64,000 bases of DNA from Schauerella fraxinea (GCA_030849965.1 JAVDKL010000002.1:310001-374000), one strand, 5' to 3'; shown: positions 36,942 to 47,804, numbered from the stretch's first letter. Numbers and translations are program-made. Notes: generated by a model not told the origin, from the sequence alone.

Positions 36942-38471
36942 CTACGGGGCAGGGACGGTAAAGCGCCAGCCGTGGCGCGCCACATACGCGTCCAGCGTTG
37001 CCGCGTCGTAGCGTGGCATGGCCAGCGCAATGTGCCCATCTGGTCGCACCAGATACACCGCCTGTTCAATCAATCCGGCATCTTCGACCTGTGTACGCCA
37101 CGTCACAGTGCGCACGGGGAGGGCGTCAGCGTGCGCACGCGCAACGAGCGCGGAATCGGGCGACCCACACACCACCCACTGCCAGCCGAGATAATTGAAG
37201 GCGGCTGCGATCGCGGGTTCATCGGGCACCCATGGCATGCGGTCGCCGCCCGCCGTGCGGCCAACGTGGCCGGCACTGATGGCGCTATGCCGGTACGCGA
37301 TGCGGATCTGCGAAACGGTGCTGAACAAGGTTCGGCGGACGGCGGCGAAATCGGCCACGAGCGGCAGCACATTGGGTACGACGCCGCGGCGCATGAGGCG
37401 GCTGAACCAGCCGCCACCGGCCATGGCACGAAAGGCGCGGTCGGTCGTGGCCACCAATTGGCGGGCGAAGCCGATGCGTTCGGTCTCGTAGGTCTCCAGC
37501 AACTTGGCGGGGGCGTGGCCCTGCACGACGGCGGCCAGCTTCCACGACAGATTCACGGCATCGCCGATACCGGTGTTCATGCCTTGGCCTCCCGCAGGGC
37601 TGTGGATGTGTCCGGCGTCGCCGGCAAGGAAGCAACGCCCCTGGCTGAATCGATCCGCCACGCGGTGATGCACGCGATAGCGCGAAAACCAATTGACGTG
37701 CTCGACGGTGATCCCGGCGAGGGCCTCGACGTCGCCGCGGATATCGTCGAAGGTCACGTCCTCGCGCTGGGCAAAGCGCTCGGGAATCAACCCGATCACG
37801 CGTTGCACGCCACGGCTGCGCACCGGCAGTACCAACGCGAGCGCGCGTTCGCCCAGATTGATGTGCAGATCGTGATCGAAGCCGCCGGCCAGTTGCACAT
37901 CGGCGACGTAAAACACTTGAGTGTAGGTGTCGCCCGGAAATTCGATGTTGAGCGCCTGGCGCACGGTGCTGTGCGCGCCGTCGCAGCCGCACACGTAGGC
38001 GGCCTCGATCACCGCCTCACCCGCAGCCGTTTGCACGGTTGCCGATGCGCCGTGCTCATCTTGCACGAGTGCGATGAGTTGGGTGTTCCATTGCACCGAG
38101 ATCCCGCGCGCGGCCAGTTGCGCCACCAGATAGCGTTCGTGATCGTCTTGCGGAAACGCAAGGATGTAAGGGTAGGGGCTCAAGCCGCCGCCCGCATCGT
38201 GCAAATCGATCCGATCGATGACTTTGCCGCCGCTTCGAAAGTGAACGTGCTCGATCGGGATGCCCTGTGCCGCCACCTCGGCCCCGAGACCCAGTTGACG
38301 AAAAAACTCCAGGGTGCGGGCTTGCACGATCATGGCGCGGGAGGCTTGACCCGGTCCGCTGCGGCGGTCGATCAAGGTGAACGGCACGCCATGTGCGGCA
38401 AGGCGCAAGGCAAGCACAAGGCCTGTTGGGCCAGCGCCCACGATCAGTACCGGGGTTGTGGAAGGGCTCAT
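36942..38471 (-). CDS. FAD-dependent aromatic monooxygenase (PheA/TfdB type)
   Basis: A 509-residue flavoprotein hydroxylase. The dinucleotide motif VGAGPTG (residues 11-17), the DG motif CGCDGAHSTVR (Cys161 to Arg171), and the GD motif GDAGHIHSPAGGQGMNTG (284-301) are clear. The C-terminus (about 400-509) has a thioredoxin-like dimerisation domain (VYLVRPDGHIAL) as in phenol hydroxylases. It hydroxylates an aromatic or polyketide-like substrate with NAD(P)H and O2; the substrate is unknown. It is divergent from the porin, with a 298-bp A/T-rich region between. Confidence 0.88.
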   Translation of the reverse strand: MSPSTTPVLIVGAGPTGLVLALRLAAHGVPFTLIDRRSGPGQASRAMIVQARTLEFFRQLGLGAEVAAQGIPIEHVHFRSGGKVIDRIDLHDAGGGLSPYPYILAFPQDDHERYLVAQLAARGISVQWNTQLIALVQDEHGASATVQTAAGEAVIEAAYVCGCDGAHSTVRQALNIEFPGDTYTQVFYVADVQLAGGFDHDLHINLGERALALVLPVRSRGVQRVIGLIPERFAQREDVTFDDIRGDVEALAGITVEHVNWFSRYRVHHRVADRFSQGRCFLAGDAGHIHSPAGGQGMNTGIGDAVNLSWKLAAVVQGHAPAKLLETYETERIGFARQLVATTDRAFRAMAGGGWFSRLMRRGVVPNVLPLVADFAAVRRTLFSTVSQIRIAYRHSAISAGHVGRTAGGDRMPWVPDEPAIAAAFNYLGWQWVVCGSPDSALVARAHADALPVRTVTWRTQVEDAGLIEQAVYLVRPDGHIALAMPRYDAATLDAYVARHGWRFTVPAP

Positions 38472-38769
38472 GGCAGTGGGTCCTGTGGCGGCACGAACCG
38501 CACGCGGTTCAGGTCTTGTGTGGCTGCAATCGGGACGAATTTTTGCTGTGTCGCAACAACAACAATTAATGTGACACTTATGTAATCAGAAATTACAGCC
38601 GTATCGATATAAGTATTTGATACGAAAACAAAGCTGTCAAAAATTCTTCCTATTCCGGTTTCATTAAGACATATAAATATTTATATCGTTTCAATGACGC
38701 TTGCGTCGCGCATATCTTCATATCACGAACCTTATTTCGTACCCCAAGGGGTCACATGCGGAGAGTGCT
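38472..38769. other. A/T-rich divergent promoter region of the monooxygenase and porin
   Basis: About 300 bp, noticeably richer in A/T than the neighbours (38560-38760). It contains TTGATA (around 38617), the 16-bp palindrome at 38671-38686, and a GGAGAG ribosome site directly before the porin. No open reading frame of note. Confidence 0.5.
38671..38686. promoter_or_regulatory. 16-bp perfect A/T palindrome upstream of the porin
   Basis: ATATAAATATTTATAT is perfectly self-complementary and lies 84-99 bp before the porin start. It may be an operator, a curved-DNA or histone-like protein site, or part of a strong promoter. Confidence 0.4.
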
Positions 38770-39885
38770 ATGCAGATGAAAAAAAGCGTGCTGTTGGGTG
38801 CGATGATCGCCGGTTTTGCTGGCGCGGCCTCGGCTGAGACACAAGTTACCCTTTACGGGCTGATCGATGAAGGGCTGATCTACCAAAGCAACAAGACGGG
38901 CGACCGCGACGCCAGCCGAGCCGACATCGGTGGCGGCAGCCAGTCGCGTATCGGCATCCAGGAAGGCCAGCAGAGCGGGTCGCGTTGGGGCTTGCGCGGC
39001 ACCGAAGACTTGGGCGGCGGCACGATGGCTACCTTCGTGCTCGAAAGCGGCTTTACTGCAAACGATGGCCGCAACGCGCAAAATCGTCTCTTCGGCCGTC
39101 AATCGACCGTTGGCTTGACGGGTGATTTCGGTACGTTCGACATGGGCCGTCAGACCAACCTGGCCTCGCGATACTTTGAAGGCGTCGATCCTTTCGCGCT
39201 TGATTTCTATCAAGCGAACATGGGCTCCGCATTCAGCGCGGCCAACACCGTTCGCTACGACAACACGCTGATGTATCAAACGCCGACGTTCGGCGGGTTC
39301 ACGTTCGGTGGTGGTTATTCGTTCAACTTTGACAGCGACTTGGGCGGAGATTTCCGCACGCAGGAGAACAACCGCGCCATTACCGCAGGTGCGATGTATC
39401 TCTCTGGTCCGCTGCAAGTGTCACTTTCCTACGATCAACAGAACCTCAAGCCGAATCAGCCGCGTCCAAAGTCAGCGATCCTCGGTGCGTCTTATAACTT
39501 CGAAATCGTTAAGCTTGGTCTGGCTTATGGCTACACCAAAGACGGCGTAATCAGCGGCCAGTTCCTCGGCCGTGGGTCGGGTGCGCCCTCTGAAGATGGC
39601 TTCGGTCTGACCAACGGTTCGTTCACGTGGGACGGCCTGCGCATCAATTCGTACATGGTCGGTCTGACCGCACCGATTGGCGCAGTATCGAGCTTATTCG
39701 GTTCGTGGCAGCGCGCCGACCCCAACAAGGGGCTGGATAAGACCGACATCTACAGCTTGGGCGTCAAGTACGACCTCTCCAAGCGCACGGATCTGTATGC
39801 ATATGGTTCGTATGCTGACGGTTATGGCTTCGTCGACGGCAACAAGATCACGACGGTTGGCGCCGGTGTGCGCCACCGCTTCTAA
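38770..39885 (+). CDS. Gram-negative outer membrane porin (Bordetella/Burkholderia OmpC-like type)
   Basis: A 371-residue trimeric porin. Signal peptide (residues 1-23, MQMKKSVLLGAMIAGFAGAASA), then the family start ETQVTLYGLIDEGLIYQSN and a TGDFGTFDMGRQTNLAS block (loop 3 pore constriction region), alternating beta strands, and a terminal Phe (GAGVRHRF), as required for outer membrane assembly. It is the general diffusion porin type of betaproteobacteria. The ATG at 38770 is preferred; 38776 is possible. A strong terminator follows. Confidence 0.93.
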   Translation: MQMKKSVLLGAMIAGFAGAASAETQVTLYGLIDEGLIYQSNKTGDRDASRADIGGGSQSRIGIQEGQQSGSRWGLRGTEDLGGGTMATFVLESGFTANDGRNAQNRLFGRQSTVGLTGDFGTFDMGRQTNLASRYFEGVDPFALDFYQANMGSAFSAANTVRYDNTLMYQTPTFGGFTFGGGYSFNFDSDLGGDFRTQENNRAITAGAMYLSGPLQVSLSYDQQNLKPNQPRPKSAILGASYNFEIVKLGLAYGYTKDGVISGQFLGRGSGAPSEDGFGLTNGSFTWDGLRINSYMVGLTAPIGAVSSLFGSWQRADPNKGLDKTDIYSLGVKYDLSKRTDLYAYGSYADGYGFVDGNKITTVGAGVRHRF

Positions 39886-39934
39886 GCGAGCACTAGGGAG
39901 CGCCCTTACCAGAGTCGGGGCGATCTTTTACTTT

Positions 39935-39960
39935 GACCACCCTTCGGGGTGGTCTTTTTT
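39935..39960 (+). terminator. Rho-independent terminator of the porin gene
   Basis: GACCACCC and GGGTGGTC pair around a TTCG tetraloop and are followed by TTTTTT. This is a textbook intrinsic terminator. Confidence 0.95.
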
Positions 39961-40042
39961 ATGCCCCGACGTGGGGCGTGAATGGAGCGCATGCCGCCGA
40001 TTTTGCGTTTCGGACCAGTCCGATTGTCGATTTCGTTGTTAT

Positions 40043-40059
40043 TGCACTATATTAGTGCA
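40043..40059. promoter_or_regulatory. NtrC-like binding site
   Basis: TGCACTATATTAGTGCA is a perfect inverted repeat (arms TGCACTA and TAGTGCA) and matches the shape of NtrC sites upstream of glnA-type genes (TGCAC-N-GGTGCA). It lies about 250 bp before the DUF4212/symporter pair. I do not find a proper -24/-12 sigma54 promoter downstream. Confidence 0.55.
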
Positions 40060-40234
40060 GGAAATATCTAAATGAATGCGCCGAATTAGGGCATTCCCCT
40101 AGTGCCGGGTTCCCGTAATTGGTGCAGAATACGTTTCATGCAGGTGAGGAGACAAAGCCCTGCATGGGCAAATAGAACCGGCGGCACCGGTATATAAGAA
40201 AGATAGGCAGTACCGATAACAACAAAAATGCGCG

Positions 40235-40262
40235 ACGGCTGGCACCAGGCAGTGCCAGCCGT
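40235..40262 (+). other. Strong hairpin in the leader of the symporter operon
   Basis: ACGGCTGGCAC (40235-40245) and GTGCCAGCCGT (40252-40262) form an 11-bp perfect stem around CAGGCA, extended outward by three more pairs with a bulge. No T-run follows. It lies just upstream of the chosen DUF4212 start and argues against an earlier start at 40228. Confidence 0.55.
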
Positions 40263-40293
40263 TGTCGCTTATAACGAGCCAATGTATTCTGGC

Positions 40294-40677
40294 ATGTCTC
40301 GCGACAAGCGCACCAGTTTGCCATTGCCTTCGCACATGCCACCGTCGCTTACTCCCCCCGATCGTCACACGCCCAATATCAAGCGCGCATCACGCACGTC
40401 TTCGGTCATCGATGCCGATGGCGCGCCCCGTCGTTCTGCACGTTTCTGGTGCATAAACGCAATACTCATTGCGACGCTGCTGTCGATCTGGGCGGCCGTG
40501 TCGTTCATACCGCCGTTTTTCGCGCGCGATTTCACGTTTAGTTTCTTTGGCTGGCCGTTTTCCTTCTGGATGACCGCTTATGGTGCACCGTTGACCTTTT
40601 TGGTGATCGTGGCGATTTACGCGGCCGTCATGAACCGGGTCGACGCCAGCGATCCTGCCGATGATGAGCGGCCCTGA
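40294..40677 (+). CDS. DUF4212 small subunit of a sodium-solute symporter
   Basis: A small protein (about 128 residues from this start) with two membrane segments near the C-terminus (INAILIATLLSIWAAVSFIPPFF, and AYGAPLTFLVIVAIYAAVMN), the latter followed by a short acidic tail. This is the DUF4212 type that accompanies the VC_2705-type sodium-solute symporter. Normal family length is about 90, so the N-terminal 30-40 residues here are extra; ATG at 40336 is another possible start. The stop overlaps the symporter ATG by one base. Confidence 0.75.
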   Translation: MSRDKRTSLPLPSHMPPSLTPPDRHTPNIKRASRTSSVIDADGAPRRSARFWCINAILIATLLSIWAAVSFIPPFFARDFTFSFFGWPFSFWMTAYGAPLTFLVIVAIYAAVMNRVDASDPADDERP

Positions 40678-42791
40678 TGCCGGTGCATCCCCACGATCCT
40701 GATCGCTTGCCCTTGCGCGTGCTGGTGGGTTACATCAGCTTTGCGGCGGCGTTCATTACGTTGATCGGTGGGCTCACCTGGCTTGAGACGCGCGGCATGC
40801 CGCGTCAGTGGATCGGCTACGTTTTTCTTGCCGTCACGGTGAGCCTCTACGCGGGGATCGGCATCCTGTGCAGGACGTCCGATCCGGCTGAGTATTATGT
40901 GGCCGGCCGACGTGTGCCCGCGGTGTACAACGGCATGGCCACCGCCGCGGATTGGATGTCGGTGGCGTCATTCATCGGTATCGCAGGCACCTTGTACGTG
41001 TCGGGCTATGGCGGCTTGGCCTATATCGTGGGCTGGACCGGCGGTTATGTGCTGGTGGCCTTGCTGCTGGCGCCTTATCTGCGCAAATTTGGCCAATACA
41101 CCATCCCCGATTTCCTGGGTGCGCGCTATGGCGGCCGCGGGCCGCGCCTGATGGGCGTGCTCTGCGCGGTGTTGTGTTCGTTTACCTACCTGGTGGCTCA
41201 GATCTACGGGGTGGGCATCATCACCTCACGCATGACCGGCATCTCCTTCGAGCTGGGCATCTTCATCGCCTTGGGCGGCATGCTGGTGTGTTCGTTTCTG
41301 GGCGGCATGCGCGCGGTGACGTGGACGCAGGTGGGGCAGTACATCATCATGGTCATCGCCTACACCGTGCCGGTGGTGCTGCTGACCGTCAAGCATACCG
41401 GCCAGCCCGTGCCCCAAGCGCGCGTGGGCGCCGTGCTGGAGCAGGTGGTGCAGAAGGAAGCCTATCTGCTCAACGATCCCGCCGAGCAACAGGTGCGTGC
41501 CGTGTGGCTGGCCCGCGCGGACGACATGACCCGGCGCCTCGATGCGCTGCCGGCGTCTTTCACACACGAAAAAGAAGCGCTGCGCACGCGGTTGGCGGAC
41601 CTGAATACGGCGCAGGCGCCGCTGGTCGAGGTGCGGCTGGTGGAGCGGGAGCTGGCCAATTACCCTGCCGACATTGCCGCTGCCCGCGACGCGTGGATTC
41701 GCGAACGCGACCGGTGCCTGGCGCGTGCCGAGCCGGTCGTGCCGGCAGGCGAGCCGTATCCGGCCGCCGATCCACAGCAGCGCGACGCCATGCGAATCAA
41801 TTTCCTGGCCTTGGTGGTGTGCCTGATGATGGGCACTGCCGGGATGCCGCATATTCTGGCGCGGTCGTATACCAGTGTCTCGGTGGCGGGAGCGCGGCGA
41901 TCGGTGGGATGGGCGCTCTTCTTCATCTTGCTGCTGTATCTGTGCGCGCCGGCCTTGGCGATCCTGGTCAAGCACGAGATCTATACCCAACTGATCGGCT
42001 TGCAATTCATCTCGTTGCCGGATTGGGTGGATGCCTGGAGCGCGCTCGATCCGCAGCTCTTGCAAGTGACCGATATCAATCGCGACGGCATCGTGCAACT
42101 GGGTGAAATCGAGATGTCGGGCGATATCGTCGCGCTGGCGATGCCGGAGATCGGTGGCCTGCCGTTTGCCATCTCCGCCCTGGTGGCCGCGGGTGCGCTG
42201 GCTGCGGCATTGTCCACGGCCGATGGGCTGCTGCTCACGCTGTCCAATGCCATGTCGCACGATTTCGGCTATCGCATCGCGTCGCCGCGCATGCCAATGG
42301 CACGCCGCATCATGTTGTCCAAGGGCCTCTTATTGCTGGTGGCGTTTACCGCGGCGTGGCTGGCTGCGGGCAAGCCAGGCGATATTCTGTTCATGGTGTC
42401 GGCCGCCTTCTCTTTCGCCGCATCCTCGTTTTTCCCTGCCCTGGTGATGGGTGTGTTTTGCAAACGCACCAACGGCTGGGGCGCCATCGCCGGCATGATC
42501 AGCGGGTTGCTGGTCACGGCAAGCTATATGGTGTTTACGCACCCCGGGTTGCGCGAGTGGGCGTTTTCGGTACCCCAATCCGATCCGGTGTCGTTGTGGT
42601 GGGGCATACAGCCGATCGCAGCCGGCGTGTTTGGTGCGCCGATCGCGTTCATCGTGATGGTGGCGGTGTCGTGGCTCACGCCAAGACCGGATGCCGGTAC
42701 GCTGGCATTGGTGGATTATGTGCGCAGCGCCGGTGCCCGCATGCCGCGCGAGATTGCGGCCGACGACGGATCAGTGCCCGGCCGCTTTTGA
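40677..42791 (+). CDS. Sodium-solute symporter (VC_2705 type) with hydrophilic insertion and EF-hand loop
   Basis: A 704-residue SSS-family transporter with about 13 membrane segments; conserved NGMATAADWMSVASFIG (sodium site region, about residue 84-100) and ALAAALSTADGLLLTLSNAMSHD (about 505-527). The usual SSS length is 500-550. The excess is a hydrophilic helical insert (about 245-375) rich in Glu, Arg, Ala and Leu. Near 466-477 is an exact EF-hand loop, D-I-N-R-D-G-I-V-Q-L-G-E. It is co-translated with DUF4212, as for acetate- or other monocarboxylate-type symporters; the substrate is unknown. Confidence 0.88.
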   Translation: MPVHPHDPDRLPLRVLVGYISFAAAFITLIGGLTWLETRGMPRQWIGYVFLAVTVSLYAGIGILCRTSDPAEYYVAGRRVPAVYNGMATAADWMSVASFIGIAGTLYVSGYGGLAYIVGWTGGYVLVALLLAPYLRKFGQYTIPDFLGARYGGRGPRLMGVLCAVLCSFTYLVAQIYGVGIITSRMTGISFELGIFIALGGMLVCSFLGGMRAVTWTQVGQYIIMVIAYTVPVVLLTVKHTGQPVPQARVGAVLEQVVQKEAYLLNDPAEQQVRAVWLARADDMTRRLDALPASFTHEKEALRTRLADLNTAQAPLVEVRLVERELANYPADIAAARDAWIRERDRCLARAEPVVPAGEPYPAADPQQRDAMRINFLALVVCLMMGTAGMPHILARSYTSVSVAGARRSVGWALFFILLLYLCAPALAILVKHEIYTQLIGLQFISLPDWVDAWSALDPQLLQVTDINRDGIVQLGEIEMSGDIVALAMPEIGGLPFAISALVAAGALAAALSTADGLLLTLSNAMSHDFGYRIASPRMPMARRIMLSKGLLLLVAFTAAWLAAGKPGDILFMVSAAFSFAASSFFPALVMGVFCKRTNGWGAIAGMISGLLVTASYMVFTHPGLREWAFSVPQSDPVSLWWGIQPIAAGVFGAPIAFIVMVAVSWLTPRPDAGTLALVDYVRSAGARMPREIAADDGSVPGRF

Positions 42792-43106
42792 GAAAACGTT
42801 GATCACGATCACACCGGCCACGATCAGGGCCATGCCGATCAACGCAGCCGTATCGGGGATCTGCTTGAATAAAAAGATACCCACGATGGTGATGGCAACA
42901 ATGCCCACGCCTGACCAGATCGCGTAGGCCACACCCACCGGCAAGGTGCGCAACGTGACGGCCAGAAAGTAGAACGAGACGGCGTAGCCGACGACCGTCA
43001 GCGCACTGGCCGGCAGCCGCGAAAATCCATCCGACGCCTTGAGCGCCGACGTCGCCACGATTTCGGCGGCGATGGCGATGCCCAGCGTGACCCAATGTGA
43101 AGCCAT
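42771..43106 (-). CDS. Small multidrug resistance (SMR) transporter
   Basis: A 111-residue protein with four membrane helices and the conserved membrane-embedded Glu15 in AAEIVATSALKAS, plus YAVSFYFLAVTLRTLPVGVAYAIWSGVGI, the Emr/Sug signature. SMR proteins work as antiparallel dimers and exchange protons for cationic drugs (EmrE) or guanidinium (SugE/Gdx). The EmrE-type spacing (WSG rather than the Gdx pattern) makes a drug exporter more likely, but not certain. Its 3' end overlaps the convergent symporter by 21 bp. Six bp separate it from the Smr-domain gene, which points to co-transcription. Confidence 0.9.
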   Translation of the reverse strand: MASHWVTLGIAIAAEIVATSALKASDGFSRLPASALTVVGYAVSFYFLAVTLRTLPVGVAYAIWSGVGIVAITIVGIFLFKQIPDTAALIGMALIVAGVIVINVFSKAAGH

Positions 43107-43112
43107 CGCGTG

Positions 43113-44766
<1,654 letters not shown>

Positions 44767-44772
44767 TCAGTC

Positions 44773-44796
44773 ATTGGGGTAACACCCAATTATAAT
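44773..44796. promoter_or_regulatory. Palindrome and shared -10 between trxB and ftsK
   Basis: ATTGGG and CCCAAT (44773-44790) form a near-perfect 18-bp inverted repeat. ATTATAAT (44789-44796) can serve as a -10 on both strands and overlaps the ftsK start codon at 44795, so ftsK may start at the next ATG (44804). Confidence 0.5.
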
Positions 44797-47167
44797 GAGC
44801 CGCATGCCCCGTATCTCTACAGCCTCGCCGCGCGCCTCGCGCAACACCCGTAACGGGCCCACGCCCCTCCAGACCCGGCTCTCCTCGCTGATGCGAGAAG
44901 CGCGCTGGATTCTCTTCGCCGCGCTCGCCGTTTGGCTCGCTCTCGTGCTGGCCACCTGGAGCGAGCACGATCCCGGTTGGTCCCACTCCGTGGCTGGCGA
45001 CACGATCTACAACCGTGGCGGCACGATCGGCGCCTACCTGTCCGATATCCTCTTCTACCTCTTCGGCTTTTCCGCCTGGTGGTGGGTCGTGTTGCTGCTG
45101 CATCGCGTGCGCGCCGGTTATCGCCGCCTGGCCAGCCATCTGAAAGTCACCAATGGCCGCGAACCCGAGCCGCTGGCACGCGTGCACTGGGAGCAGGGCA
45201 TCGGTTTTCTGCTGTTGCTCACCGGCTCCGTAGGCCTGGAAGCCTTGCGTCTCTATAGCTGGGGCATGCAATTGCCCGGTGCAGCCGATGGCGGCAGCGG
45301 CGCAGGCGGCGTGATCGGTCGCACGCTTTCCGAGGCGCTGACCCGTGGCGTCGGGTTCACCGGCGCCACGATGGCGCTGCTGGTGATGCTGGCGGTGGGT
45401 CTGTCGCTCTTCTTTTCGTTTTCGTGGCTGCACTTGGCCGAACGCGTGGGCGCCTCGATCGAGGGGCTGTTTACGCGTACCCGCAATTCGTACACGGCCC
45501 GGGCCGATCGCAAGGTGGGCGAAGTGGCCAAGGCCGTGCGCACCGAGCAAGTGGCTACCAAGCAGGAAAAACTCGTGCACGAGCAACCGGTGCGCATCGA
45601 GCCTGCCGTGGTTACCGTGCCGCGTTCGGATCGTGCCGAGCGTGAAAAGCAGCAAACCCTGTTTACCCCGCCGGTGGGCGAGGGCGATCTACCGGCGCTC
45701 GGCCTGCTGGATCCGCCCGCGCCAGCGGTTGAAACCGTCTCCGCCGAAACCATCGAATTCACCTCGCGCTTGATCGAGAAAAAATTGGCCGACTTCGGCG
45801 TCTCGGTCATCGTGGTCGCCGCGCAGGCCGGCCCGGTCATTACGCGTTACGAAATCGAACCCGCCACGGGCGTGAAGGGCAGCCAGGTCGTCAATCTGGC
45901 CAAGGATCTGGCCCGGGCGCTCAGCCTGGTCAGCATTCGTGTGGTTGAAACGATCCCGGGCAAAAACCTGATGGGCCTGGAATTGCCCAACCCGCGTCGT
46001 CAGATGGTCAAGCTGTCCGAGATTCTGGGGTCGCAAACCTATCACGCGCCGTCCTCGGTGCTGACGATGGCGCTGGGCAAGGACATCGCCGGTAATCCGG
46101 TCGTGGCCGATCTGGCCAAGATGCCGCACGTGCTGGTGGCCGGTACGACCGGCTCGGGCAAGTCGGTGGGGATTAACGCCATGATCCTCTCGCTTCTGTA
46201 CAAGGCCGACGCCAGTCACACGCGCTTGATCCTGATCGACCCCAAGATGCTCGAAATGAGCGTCTACGAAGGCATCCCGCACCTGTTGGCTCCGGTCGTG
46301 ACCGATATGCGCCATGCGGCCAACGCGCTCAACTGGTGCGTGGGGGAGATGGAAAAACGCTATCGCCTGATGAGCAAGATGGGGGTGCGTAACCTGGCGG
46401 GCTATAACGCCAAGATTCGCGACGCCATCAAACGCGAAGAGCCGATTCCCAATCCGTTTTCGCTCACCCCCGATGCGCCGGAACCGCTGCAGCCGTTGCC
46501 CATGATCGTGGTGGTGATCGACGAGCTGGCCGACCTGATGATGGTGGTGGGCAAGAAGATCGAAGAATTGATCGCGCGTCTGGCGCAGAAGGCGCGGGCC
46601 TCGGGGATTCACCTCGTACTCGCCACCCAACGACCCAGCGTGGACGTGATCACCGGCCTGATCAAGGCCAACATTCCCACCCGCATCGCGTTCCAGGTGT
46701 CGTCCAAGATCGACTCACGCACGATTCTCGATCAGATGGGTGCTGAAACGCTGCTCGGTCAGGGCGATATGCTCTACATGCCGCCCGGCACCGGGCTGCC
46801 GGTGCGCGTGCACGGCGCGTTCGTGTCAGACGAGGAAGTGCACCGGGTGGTCAATCACCTCAAGCAGCAAGGCGAACCCAATTACATCGAAGGCCTGCTC
46901 GAGGGCGGCGTCGAAGGGGATGCCGGCGATGGCGCGGGCGGCGGCGCGGGGTCTTCGGACGTCGAGTCCGATCCTATGTACGATCAGGCCTGCGAGGTGG
47001 TGCTGAAGAACAAGCGTGCGTCGATTTCGCTGGTGCAACGACACCTGCGCATCGGCTACAACCGCGCTGCGCGTCTGCTCGAGCAAATGGAGCAGGCGGG
47101 CATGGTGTCCCCCATGCAATCCAATGGCAACCGAGAAATTCTGGTTCCAACCAGAGAGGAAGCATGA
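44795..47167 (+). CDS. ftsK: DNA translocase FtsK
   Basis: A 790-residue cell-division DNA pump: four N-terminal membrane segments (about 38-190), a short linker, a motor with Walker A GTTGSGKS (450-457) and Walker [13 protein letters not shown], and a C-terminal gamma winged-helix domain (last 65 residues, [25 protein letters not shown]) that reads KOPS. Coordinates chromosome dimer resolution with XerCD at the septum. The linker is short compared with E. coli (1329), as in other betaproteobacteria. The start may be 44804 (see the palindrome entry). Its stop overlaps lolA. Confidence 0.96.
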   Translation: MSRMPRISTASPRASRNTRNGPTPLQTRLSSLMREARWILFAALAVWLALVLATWSEHDPGWSHSVAGDTIYNRGGTIGAYLSDILFYLFGFSAWWWVVLLLHRVRAGYRRLASHLKVTNGREPEPLARVHWEQGIGFLLLLTGSVGLEALRLYSWGMQLPGAADGGSGAGGVIGRTLSEALTRGVGFTGATMALLVMLAVGLSLFFSFSWLHLAERVGASIEGLFTRTRNSYTARADRKVGEVAKAVRTEQVATKQEKLVHEQPVRIEPAVVTVPRSDRAEREKQQTLFTPPVGEGDLPALGLLDPPAPAVETVSAETIEFTSRLIEKKLADFGVSVIVVAAQAGPVITRYEIEPATGVKGSQVVNLAKDLARALSLVSIRVVETIPGKNLMGLELPNPRRQMVKLSEILGSQTYHAPSSVLTMALGKDIAGNPVVADLAKMPHVLVAGTTGSGKSVGINAMILSLLYKADASHTRLILIDPKMLEMSVYEGIPHLLAPVVTDMRHAANALNWCVGEMEKRYRLMSKMGVRNLAGYNAKIRDAIKREEPIPNPFSLTPDAPEPLQPLPMIVVVIDELADLMMVVGKKIEELIARLAQKARASGIHLVLATQRPSVDVITGLIKANIPTRIAFQVSSKIDSRTILDQMGAETLLGQGDMLYMPPGTGLPVRVHGAFVSDEEVHRVVNHLKQQGEPNYIEGLLEGGVEGDAGDGAGGGAGSSDVESDPMYDQACEVVLKNKRASISLVQRHLRIGYNRAARLLEQMEQAGMVSPMQSNGNREILVPTREEA

Positions 47168-47802
47168 TGAGCCGTACCTTTACCAAAATGATTGCCGTGG
47201 CTGCGTTGGGCTTGTGCCCGCTGTTGGGCCACGCGCAAAGCGCGCCGAGCGCGCAAGATCAACTCAAGGCGTTCGTAAAGAACGTGACCGGTGCCACCGG
47301 ATCGTTCCGCCAGTCCACCACGACCACGCAAGGGCGCGCACAAACGCCCCAAAGCGGCGCGTTTTCGTTTTCGCGTCCGGGTAAATTCAAGTGGGCCGTA
47401 AAAACGCCTTATGAACAAGTGATCGTGTCCGACGGCAAACAGGTCTATCAATACGACCCCGATCTGGCGCAGGTCACGCAGCGGCAAGTCGATCAGGCCA
47501 TCGGCACATCGCCCGCCGCGATTCTGTTCGGCTCGGGCTCGTTGGACGCGTCGTTCAACGTAACCAGCCTGCCGGCCAAGGATGGCCTGGCCTGGTTGCG
47601 CGCCAAACCGCGCAATGCCGACGCGGGATTCTCGCAAGTGGATATTGGCTTTGCCAATAATCAGCCGGCGCGAATCGAGCTGCTGGATACGTTTGGCCAA
47701 ACCACGCGTGTGGAGTTGTCGGGCTGGAAACCCAATCCGTCATTGCCCGCATCCGAGTTTCAGTTCACCGCGCCTGCCGGTGTGGACGTCGTGAAGATGT
47801 AA
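47164..47802 (+). CDS. lolA: Outer-membrane lipoprotein carrier protein LolA
   Basis: A 212-residue periplasmic chaperone with a signal peptide (residues 1-24, cleavage at GHA-Q), then [22 protein letters not shown] and [39 protein letters not shown], the typical LolA core. It moves lipoproteins from LolCDE to LolB. It overlaps the ftsK stop by an ATGA; two Met codons at the start are equivalent. The ftsK-lolA order is typical for proteobacteria. Confidence 0.95.
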   Translation: MMSRTFTKMIAVAALGLCPLLGHAQSAPSAQDQLKAFVKNVTGATGSFRQSTTTTQGRAQTPQSGAFSFSRPGKFKWAVKTPYEQVIVSDGKQVYQYDPDLAQVTQRQVDQAIGTSPAAILFGSGSLDASFNVTSLPAKDGLAWLRAKPRNADAGFSQVDIGFANNQPARIELLDTFGQTTRVELSGWKPNPSLPASEFQFTAPAGVDVVKM

Positions 47803-47804
47803 AT

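Larger units (their letters stand above)
39886..40293. other. 408-bp region after the porin holding a terminator, an NtrC-like box and a leader hairpin
   Basis: No gene is visible. The porin terminator (39935-39960), a short GCCCC/GGGGC stem just after it, the NtrC-like palindrome (40043-40059) and the strong hairpin (40235-40262) are the recognisable elements. A candidate -10 TATAAG lies near 40192-40197. Confidence 0.6.

Noticed and set aside
40235-40262. Sigma54 promoter at TGGCAC...GTGCC
   Set aside because: The GG to GC spacing is 11 instead of 10, and the sequence is better explained as a hairpin.
40228-40677. DUF4212 start at ATG 40228
   Set aside because: That start would put the stable hairpin in the first codons and add a long N-terminus unlike the family; a later start was chosen, though 40294 versus 40336 remains open.
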